From NCBI GenBank assembly GCA_017448375.1, contig JAFSLR010000399.1, forward strand, positions 1-6,297: a stretch of DNA of 6,297 bases, written 5' to 3'. The translations under genes were made by a program, and so were the position numbers. Numbering within the stretch: position 1 is the stretch's first letter; every line of letters starts with the position of its first letter. The notes under the pieces are model-generated. The model did no database searches. It was not told the DNA's origin and saw only the letters and a list, made by a program, of their open reading frames with translations. Source of the DNA: Synergistaceae bacterium. Lineage in GTDB: Bacteria; Synergistota; Synergistia; Synergistales; Aminobacteriaceae. Positions 1-5,115 of the stretch are shown here, one piece after another.

Positions 1-269
1 GATTTTTCACATTGGGTTACGTTGTTGTTGTGCTGATTGTGATTCAGGTCTGGGGAATGATACCCCCGCAGGGCAGAGTCTCAGGTACAGGGCTGTTAGT
101 GTTTATTCTTCTCGAATGTTCGCAGCTTATACCGCCTATGCTCCCTGTTCTGATTCTCGGAGGCAGTACGGGCTGGGGATATTTCCTGATGCAGCAGGTG
201 TACTCATTGCCGGCAATACTCCTAACGATGTATATTTACCGTCAGAAAGTAGCAGACATGAAAGTGTAG
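1..269 (+). CDS. mreD: MreD-like rod-shape membrane protein, C-terminal part (5' end outside window)
   Basis: The frame is open from the left edge (first full codon at position 3) to a TAG at 267-269, giving about 88 residues with no stop. MreD proteins are usually around 160-170 residues, so roughly the last half is present. It is very hydrophobic: one membrane span begins at the window edge (rich in Val, Ile and Leu), two or more follow in the middle, and the protein ends in a short charged tail (YRQKVADMKV). MreD is an integral membrane part of the MreBCD elongasome scaffold. The call rests mainly on this topology and on the position directly before PBP2, which is the classical mreD-mrdA order; I see no catalytic motif, and MreD is poorly conserved. 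A TTG at position 12 lies in this frame but is internal and is not the start. mrdA begins 8 bases after the stop, suggesting co-transcription and translational coupling. Confidence 0.75.
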   Translation, partial: FFTLGYVVVVLIVIQVWGMIPPQGRVSGTGLLVFILLECSQLIPPMLPVLILGGSTGWGYFLMQQVYSLPAILLTMYIYRQKVADMKV

Positions 270-272
270 GTG
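268..272 (+). promoter_or_regulatory. Ribosome binding site of mrdA
   Basis: AGGTG overlaps the mreD stop codon (TAG at 267-269) and lies 5 bases before the ATG at 278. This decides the PBP2 start. The reading frame is open further upstream to 116, but that stretch lies within mreD and encodes nothing PBP2-like. The overlap with the mreD stop suggests translational coupling. Confidence 0.6.
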
Positions 273-277
273 CAACA

Positions 278-1990
278 ATGGAAGTATTAGACACTCGGTT
301 AAAATTCTTTCTCTCAGGGATAACATTATCGGTGATTGTGTTAATTTCGGGCTTGTATTTGTGCCAGATATATCAGGGCGACAAGTATATACGCTTAGCG
401 CACAACAACAGGTTGAGAATGATACGTTTTCCCGCGCCAAGAGGAGAAATTTTTGACCGCAACGGAGTACCTTTAGCCGTCAACGATACGACATTCTGCA
501 TAATGGGTTATCCTCTCGACCTTAACACGCCCGAAAAGTTATCACATCTCAGCAAAGTATTAATGCGTCATGGAATACCCTTCACAGTATCAGACCTCGA
601 AAAGACAATAAAGCAGCAGAGATTAGCCCCTTACCGGGTGATGAAAATCGTACCCAATCTCACAATGACTCAAATGGCCGAACTTATTGCGGATTACGAA
701 TTTCCTCATGAGCTTTTCCCCTTAAGCGTTTGGAGAAGGACTTATCCCGCAGGTACTACAGCCGCTAACATCATAGGCTATGTCGGCGAAATCTCAGAGA
801 CCGAACTCAAAGCGCGTTCCGAAGAAGGCTACAACGGCGGAGACCTCATCGGGAAATCCGGCATTGAACGCTCATATGAGGCTGAATTGAGAGGCTCACC
901 GGGGCAGGAGGCGTTAGAGGTTGACGCACGCGGGCGGAAAGTCCGAACTCTTGACGCTAATCCGGCGATTAAGGGCGAAGACTTACGGCTTACACTCGAC
1001 ATGGGAGCGCAGAAATTAGCGGTTGAACTCCTCAAGAACTGGAAGGGCGCAATCGTCGCAATGAACGTTGAGACGGGAGAAATTTTAGCCCTTGCGTCAA
1101 GCCCCGTTTACGACAACAACCCGTTATCGTGGGGAGTTTCCGGCCGCGAATGGAACGCCATCATCACCGACCCCGAACGCCCAATGCTTAACCGCGCAAT
1201 CGCAGGAGTTTACCCCCCGGCAAGCACCTTCAAGGCTTTTATGTCTATTGCGTCGCTTGAGGAGAACTCCATCACACAGTCCACAATGATAGCCTGCCGT
1301 GGCGGATTGAGATTCGGCTCTCATCTCTTCAAGTGCTGGAAACATTCCGGTCATGGCTCATTGAACGTCATCGGGGCTCTTCAGCATTCGTGTGATGTCT
1401 TCTTCTACCAGACTGGATTACGGACGGGTATCGAGGACTTAATCAAATGGGGAAGAAAACTTCACTTGGGCGAGCCTACTGGAATTGATTTGCCCGGTGA
1501 AAGCGGAGGAAATATTGCCGGGCCCGAATGGAAGATGAGACGATTCAAATCTCAATGGTCGGGCGGTGATACGGTGAATTATTCCATAGGTCAAGGCTAT
1601 ATGCTTATGACACCAATACAGATAGCACGGGTCTACGCTGCAATCGCTAACGGCGGGAAAATGGTAACACCTCACCTTCACGCTAAAGGCTACAGAGTAC
1701 CGGAAAATATCGGCCTCAATCCCGCAAAACTCGAAATCGTGAAACGCGGACTAGAAGCTGTAGTTAGTCGCGGAACTGGCTCAAGGGCAGGGCGTTACGG
1801 GGTACAAGTTGCGGGGAAAACTGGAACGGCTCAGAACTCTCACGGCGATGATCACGCATTATTCGCGGGGTATGCTCCGGCTGAAGCTCCGAAATATGTT
1901 GCTGTGGCGGTTGTTGAGGGCGGGAAACACGGAAGCAGTGTGGCGGGGCCTATGGTAGGACAGATGTTAGCGCATTTGCTTACACATTGA
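278..1990 (+). CDS. mrdA: Penicillin-binding protein 2 (elongasome D,D-transpeptidase)
   Basis: A 570-residue class B penicillin-binding protein, the transpeptidase that crosslinks glycan strands made by RodA during side-wall growth; it is anchored in the inner membrane with the catalytic domain outside. Residues 9-30 form the single membrane anchor. The pedestal domain starts with RGEIFDRNG at 55-63 and contains the conserved YPAGTTAANIIGYVGEI stretch near 156-172 and GKSGIERSYE near 192-201. The transpeptidase domain carries all three active-site motifs: S316-TFK319 (nucleophile Ser316 and Lys319), S371-C372-D373 (the SxD form usual in PBP2), and K514-T515-G516. Length is somewhat below that of E. 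coli PBP2 (about 630 residues) but no motif is missing. C340, C353, H359 and C372 could bind a metal. The ATG at 278 is chosen because AGGTG precedes it and the membrane anchor follows directly. Together with rodA, which lies after minCDE, it forms the elongation synthase. FtsI/PBP3 is the main alternative; the mreD and rodA context argues for PBP2. Confidence 0.96.
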   Translation: MEVLDTRLKFFLSGITLSVIVLISGLYLCQIYQGDKYIRLAHNNRLRMIRFPAPRGEIFDRNGVPLAVNDTTFCIMGYPLDLNTPEKLSHLSKVLMRHGIPFTVSDLEKTIKQQRLAPYRVMKIVPNLTMTQMAELIADYEFPHELFPLSVWRRTYPAGTTAANIIGYVGEISETELKARSEEGYNGGDLIGKSGIERSYEAELRGSPGQEALEVDARGRKVRTLDANPAIKGEDLRLTLDMGAQKLAVELLKNWKGAIVAMNVETGEILALASSPVYDNNPLSWGVSGREWNAIITDPERPMLNRAIAGVYPPASTFKAFMSIASLEENSITQSTMIACRGGLRFGSHLFKCWKHSGHGSLNVIGALQHSCDVFFYQTGLRTGIEDLIKWGRKLHLGEPTGIDLPGESGGNIAGPEWKMRRFKSQWSGGDTVNYSIGQGYMLMTPIQIARVYAAIANGGKMVTPHLHAKGYRVPENIGLNPAKLEIVKRGLEAVVSRGTGSRAGRYGVQVAGKTGTAQNSHGDDHALFAGYAPAEAPKYVAVAVVEGGKHGSSVAGPMVGQMLAHLLTH

Positions 1991-2020
1991 TTTGATTCTC
2001 ATGCAAACGTTCTCAAAAAT

Positions 2021-2073
2021 AAAACACGAAATTCATTTTGACAGTATAATATTCACACATTAAATTTTTGACA
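2021..2073 (+). promoter_or_regulatory. Putative internal promoter region before minC
   Basis: This AT-rich part of the 96-base gap between mrdA and minC holds sigma70-type hexamers. A perfect TTGACA (2038-2043) is followed after exactly 17 bases by TAAATT (2061-2066), a 4 of 6 match to the -10 consensus, which would start transcription near 2073. A perfect TATAAT (2045-2050) also occurs, but its best upstream partner is weak (AAAACA at 2021-2026, 18-base spacing). A second TTGACA lies at 2068-2073, 30 bases after the first, with no useful -10 before minC. These patterns could arise by chance in AT-rich DNA, but they fall in the only real gap of the cluster. No rho-independent terminator is visible in 1991-2086, so read-through from mrdA is also expected. 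Confidence 0.45.
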
Positions 2074-2086
2074 TGATGGCTTTATT

Positions 2087-2887
2087 ATGAATATATCAAA
2101 TTTGAACTTGCTTAAGAAATTACGCAAACCCGAAGCGCATATAAAACTTGAAAGAATGCACTACGGTATCAAATTCCTTCTCCCTGAAACTTTATCGGAG
2201 GACGAATTGCTGAGACTTCTTGTACGCATTCCCGCGAGCGCGTATAAACTTCCTGAAGAGCACGGAATATCATTAGATTTTGCCGGGCGAGAATGTTCAC
2301 GGAGACTGATACTTCACATGCTCAACAGTATAGTATGGGAGAAAGGGATAAAAGTATTCGCGTGGCTCTCAGGCAATCCCGAAAGTGTAAAGCTCTTCAA
2401 GGCAGCAGGGCTTTCGACAGTCGAACCGCCATTGAACATTGAAGGCGCAAAGCCTCCCGAAACGGACGAGAAATCACCGAAATATGACAATCATACCCGA
2501 AATCACATTACATCACTTAAAATAGTGTACGGCTCTATGCGTTCAGGGCATAAAGTTGAAACTGAAGGCGACGTATTAGTGTGGGGACACTTGAACCCGG
2601 GCGCGGAAATCGTAGCGGGAGGAAGCGTAATTGTTGCGGGGCGATTGCTCGGAGTTGTTCACGCAGGGGGTTACGGCCGTAATGATGTCTTTGTGTGGGC
2701 AGGATGTTTCGAGACTCCGCAGGTAAGAATCGCTAACAAATTATGCTTTGCAGACCCCAAATCAACAGCTTCATGGGGAAAAAGCGTACTCATAACACTT
2801 GAGGAAGGAACTCCCGTAATAAGGGAGAATAAATTTCTTCACTCACTGAAAACGAGAAAATCAGAACAGGAGGGTATTAATCTCTAA
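2087..2887 (+). CDS. minC: Septum site-determining protein MinC (FtsZ inhibitor)
   Basis: A 266-residue MinC, which blocks FtsZ ring assembly away from midcell after MinD brings it to the membrane. The N-terminal domain (about residues 16-110) has the usual alternating strand and helix pattern and acts on FtsZ. A polar, proline-containing linker follows (about 112-142). The C-terminal right-handed beta-helix (about 145-240) is glycine- and valine-rich and carries R152-S153-G154-H155, the position of the RSGQ motif that contacts MinD, followed by HLNPGAEIVAGGSVIVAGRLLG, which matches the family's NPGAEVIADG-type core. His replaces Gln in RSGQ, and the family's RGxxxAG reads LGVVHAG. The ATG at 2087 has no good Shine-Dalgarno sequence, and a five-codon open frame at 2073-2090 overlaps it. 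An alternative ATG at 2156 would cut into the N-terminal domain. The stop directly touches the minD start. Identification is firm through the C-terminal domain and the minD and minE neighbours. Confidence 0.93.
   Translation: MNISNLNLLKKLRKPEAHIKLERMHYGIKFLLPETLSEDELLRLLVRIPASAYKLPEEHGISLDFAGRECSRRLILHMLNSIVWEKGIKVFAWLSGNPESVKLFKAAGLSTVEPPLNIEGAKPPETDEKSPKYDNHTRNHITSLKIVYGSMRSGHKVETEGDVLVWGHLNPGAEIVAGGSVIVAGRLLGVVHAGGYGRNDVFVWAGCFETPQVRIANKLCFADPKSTASWGKSVLITLEEGTPVIRENKFLHSLKTRKSEQEGINL
2868..2873 (+). promoter_or_regulatory. Shine-Dalgarno sequence upstream of minD, unusually distant
   Basis: A perfect AGGAGG lies inside the last codons of minC, but 14 bases separate it from the minD ATG at 2888, more than the usual 5-9. 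No ATG, GTG or TTG lies at a better distance, and MinD homology begins right at this ATG, so the start is kept. The layout suggests that MinD translation depends on ribosomes finishing minC. Confidence 0.6.
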
Positions 2888-3700
2888 ATGCCAGCACGTG
2901 TAATAGTAACGACTTCAGGCAAAGGGGGAGTCGGCAAAACAACCTCAACCGCAAATATAGCCGCAGCCTTAGCGAAGTTCGGAAAAAAAGTAGTAGCAGT
3001 TGATGCAGATGTAGGACTGCGGAATCTTGATGTCATAATGGGACTCGAAAACAGAGTCGTCTACAACTTCATTGACGTAATCGAAAAGACCTGCAAACTT
3101 TCAGCAGCTCTCGTTAAGGACAAAAGAGTCCCGGGTCTCTATCTTCTTCCGGCAGCTCAGACACGCACAAAAGATGCCGTCAACCCCGAACAAATGGTTG
3201 CGTTATGCGAGGAAATGAAGCCGGATTTTGACTTCATACTTCTTGACTGCCCCGCAGGTATTGAAGGGGGATTCAAGAACGCTGCGGCCGGAGCTGATGA
3301 AGCACTAGTCGTAACAACACCCGAAATCCCCGCAGTGAGAGACGCTGACCGCATAATCGGAATGCTTGAATCAATGGGGAAATCACCGATAAGGCTCATC
3401 ATCAACAGATTGCGTCCCAACATGGTACAGGACGGCGATATGCTTGCGAAGGACGATATTCTTGACGTATTGTCGAGTGAATTAATCGGGGTCGTTCCTG
3501 AAGACGAGAGCGTAATACGTGCCACTAACAACGGAGAGCCTATGACGATGACGCTTGATTCTCCGGCAGCACAGGCGTATTTGAATATAGCCGAAAGGAT
3601 TTTAGGCCGAGATGTTCCTCTTATGGATTTAGAGAGTTACGCGACACGGGGCTTCCTCAGCTCAATAAAGCGTTTCTTCACGGGAAAACGCAAGAGGTGA
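2888..3700 (+). CDS. minD: Septum site-determining protein MinD (membrane-cycling ATPase)
   Basis: A 270-residue ParA/MinD family ATPase, the usual length for MinD. ATP binding makes it dimerise on the inner membrane, where it recruits MinC; MinE triggers hydrolysis and release. The deviant Walker A motif GKGGVGKTT is at residues 11-19, with signature Lys12 and Lys17. The switch I region VDADVGLRNLD is at 38-48 and Walker B ILLDCPAG at 117-124. NRLRP at 173-177 is the conserved base-recognition segment. The C-terminal membrane-targeting amphipathic helix is GFLSSIKRFF (255-264), followed by a very basic tail, KRKR. All expected catalytic residues are present. The match to MinD rather than ParA or FlhG rests on GLRNLDVIMGLENRVVYN (43-60), the C-terminal helix and the flanking minC and minE. 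It follows minC with no gap and in the same reading frame. Its stop codon lies within the minE ribosome binding site, so minD and minE are probably coupled too. Confidence 0.97.
   Translation: MPARVIVTTSGKGGVGKTTSTANIAAALAKFGKKVVAVDADVGLRNLDVIMGLENRVVYNFIDVIEKTCKLSAALVKDKRVPGLYLLPAAQTRTKDAVNPEQMVALCEEMKPDFDFILLDCPAGIEGGFKNAAAGADEALVVTTPEIPAVRDADRIIGMLESMGKSPIRLIINRLRPNMVQDGDMLAKDDILDVLSSELIGVVPEDESVIRATNNGEPMTMTLDSPAAQAYLNIAERILGRDVPLMDLESYATRGFLSSIKRFFTGKRKR
3694..3700 (+). promoter_or_regulatory. Strong ribosome binding site of minE, containing the minD stop
   Basis: GAGGTGA is complementary to the 16S rRNA tail over seven bases and includes the minD stop (TGA at 3698-3700). It is 7 bases before the ATG at 3708 but only 1 base before the in-frame TTG at 3702, so the ATG is the likely start. 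This is the best-placed ribosome binding site in the cluster. Confidence 0.75.
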
Positions 3701-3707
3701 TTTGAGC

Positions 3708-3986
3708 ATGGGATTCTTGAGTAAATTTTTCGGAGGAGGAAATGACGGTTCAAGCCAGAAAGCAAAAGACCGTCTCAAAATAGTCTTGATACACGACAGA
3801 ACAGATATATCGCCTCAGCTTTTGGATAATTTGCGCGATGAAATGGTAGGAGTTCTTGCCAAATACATGGACATTGACACGAAGAAGATTGAAATTGACC
3901 TTGACCATGACGAGAACGCAGTAGCACTTGTTGCGAACATACCTATACTGAGGATAAAGCGCGGGAAGGTAGCGGACATATCGTAA
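3708..3986 (+). CDS. minE: Cell division topological specificity factor MinE
   Basis: A 92-residue MinE, close to the family's usual 80-90 residues. It stimulates the MinD ATPase and displaces MinC, producing the oscillation that leaves midcell free for FtsZ. The first ten residues (MGFLSKFFGG) form a short amphipathic membrane-binding segment. A glycine- and serine-rich link follows, then the MinD-contact region KAKDRLKIVLIHDR (18-31), comparable to the AKERLQIIVAERR region of E. coli MinE. The topological specificity domain (about 32-80) contains a helix (LLDNLRDEMVGVLAKYMDID) and two strands, ending in ANIPI as in the family. A TTG two codons upstream (3702) would add Met-Ser but is too close to the Shine-Dalgarno sequence. 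Its presence means the Min system here oscillates rather than relying on a DivIVA/MinJ polar anchor. Spacing is 7 bases after minD and 13 bases before rodA. Confidence 0.95.
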   Translation: MGFLSKFFGGGNDGSSQKAKDRLKIVLIHDRTDISPQLLDNLRDEMVGVLAKYMDIDTKKIEIDLDHDENAVALVANIPILRIKRGKVADIS

Positions 3987-3999
3987 CAGAAACATAAAG

Positions 4000-5115
4000 A
4001 TGCAAACTTTCTGGGCTTCATTGAAGGAAGATTTATCCCTCACGGATCGGCTTATGCTTTTGTGTGCCGTAACGCTGGCTTTGTGGGGGGTATTCTGTAT
4101 TTACAGCGCGGCGGCCGGGACTGAAGGAAGGGGATTTGATTACGCGATAAGGCAGGCGGCATGGCTTTTCGTCAGCATAATATCAATGCTCCTGATTATG
4201 ATTGTAGGACATCACAAGCTACTTGAAGGCGCGTATTATTTGTTCGGGCTTTCATTGCTGTTACTGTTCCTGACGCTTCTAGCACCTAAAGTGAAGGGTG
4301 CGCAGTCATGGTTAGGATTCGGGGGAGTGAGGTTTCAGCCTTCAGAGTTTGCGAAGGTAGCAATAATCCTAACGATGTCAAAATTCTTCAGCCGTTATCC
4401 ACCGTTAGACTTCAAGACGTTCATAATGGGATTAGGCGTGATAATGATACCCGTATTGCTTGTATTGTTACAGCCTGATGCAGGGAGCGCGATTGTGTTT
4501 CTTGTGATTTCGTTCGGAATGCTCATTGCTGCGGGTACTCCGTTGAAGTATCTCGGAAGTCTTGTGGGATTAGGATTGTCGGCAATACCTTTCATGTACT
4601 TCTTTCTTCTCAAAGACTATCAGAGAAACAGAATACTTGTATTCATTGACCCTATGAGAGACCCTTTAGGAGCCGGCTACAACGTAATACAGTCAAGAAT
4701 AGCAGTAGGTTCTGGCGGATTTTCGGGTAAAGGATTCATGATGGGGACTCAGAGCAAGCTGAAATTTCTTCCTGAACCTCACACGGATTTTATATTCAGC
4801 GTATTTTCTGAGGAGTTCGGGTTTGTGGGAGTGATGATACTTATTGCGCTTTTCACGGTATTGCTTTTCAGGGTGATACTTGCGGGGATAAGAAGCCGTG
4901 AGAGAAGGTGCAAGATTCTTGTGGCTGGGGTTGCGTCGTGGCTGTGGTTTCAGATGTTCGAGAGTATCGGAATGAGTATAGGATTTATGCCTGTTACGGG
5001 ATTGCCGCTTCCGTTCCTCAGTTACGGGGGAAGCTCGCTGCTTTCGACATTCATAGCGTTGGGGTTGGTGGCAAGCGTATATATTGAAGGGGGAAATTCA
5101 CGGCATGGATTTTGA
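4000..5115 (+). CDS. rodA: RodA, SEDS-family peptidoglycan glycosyltransferase
   Basis: A 371-residue integral membrane protein of the SEDS family that polymerises lipid II into glycan strands for side-wall elongation, working with PBP2. Hydrophobicity suggests ten membrane spans (roughly 17-40, 50-70, 74-96, 115-131, 139-157, 160-178, 183-204, 266-296, 304-330 and 341-362), the family number. Family motifs are intact: GAQSWLGFGGVRFQPSEFAK (100-119), whose Trp104 corresponds to a functionally important Trp in B. subtilis RodA; QPDAGSA (158-164); the large outer loop ending in HTDFIFSVFSEEFGF (261-275), whose Asp263 corresponds to the essential Asp; and GLPLPFLSYGGSS (334-346). FtsW is the main alternative. 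The mreD and mrdA context and the wording of the HTDFIF and GLPLPF motifs favour RodA. The ATG at 4000 has no clear Shine-Dalgarno sequence, so translation may be coupled to minE, 13 bases upstream. The 3' end overlaps the next gene by 11 bases. Confidence 0.94.
   Translation: MQTFWASLKEDLSLTDRLMLLCAVTLALWGVFCIYSAAAGTEGRGFDYAIRQAAWLFVSIISMLLIMIVGHHKLLEGAYYLFGLSLLLLFLTLLAPKVKGAQSWLGFGGVRFQPSEFAKVAIILTMSKFFSRYPPLDFKTFIMGLGVIMIPVLLVLLQPDAGSAIVFLVISFGMLIAAGTPLKYLGSLVGLGLSAIPFMYFFLLKDYQRNRILVFIDPMRDPLGAGYNVIQSRIAVGSGGFSGKGFMMGTQSKLKFLPEPHTDFIFSVFSEEFGFVGVMILIALFTVLLFRVILAGIRSRERRCKILVAGVASWLWFQMFESIGMSIGFMPVTGLPLPFLSYGGSSLLSTFIALGLVASVYIEGGNSRHGF
5088..5093 (+). promoter_or_regulatory. Likely ribosome binding site of the radical SAM gene, inside rodA
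   Basis: AGGGGG lies 11 bases before the ATG at 5105, within the last codons of rodA. The spacing is a little long and one base departs from AGGAGG. It supports a start at 5105, overlapping the rodA stop (TGA at 5113-5115). Confidence 0.45.

Noticed and set aside
116..277. PBP2 reading frame open 54 codons upstream of the chosen start, with an ATG at 116
   Set aside because: This stretch overlaps mreD in another frame, its translation is not PBP2-like, and the ATG at 278 has a ribosome binding site and is followed at once by the membrane anchor.
222..1681. Further short frames in mrdA: - strand at 222-440, 829-1035, 1124-1354 and 1439-1681, and + strand at 1092-1289
   Set aside because: They lie within mreD or the conserved mrdA coding region, have no recognisable motifs, and are expected by chance opposite or out of frame with real genes.
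1991..2037. A possible terminator after mrdA
   Set aside because: The repeated TTCTC blocks are direct, not inverted, and no GC-rich stem followed by a run of T is present.
2068..2097. A second promoter from TTGACA at 2068-2073 with TATATC at 2092-2097
   Set aside because: The -10-like box lies inside minC after its start codon, so it could not drive full-length MinC, and the next usable start is not supported.
3157..3531. A 124-codon open frame on the - strand
   Set aside because: It lies wholly antisense to the conserved ATPase core of minD, and its Ser-rich translation looks like a codon-bias shadow with no recognisable domain.
3750..4043. Two overlapping - strand frames (97 and 68 codons) across minE and the minE-rodA junction
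   Set aside because: Both are antisense to minE and the rodA start, which are strongly supported, and neither shows a family motif.
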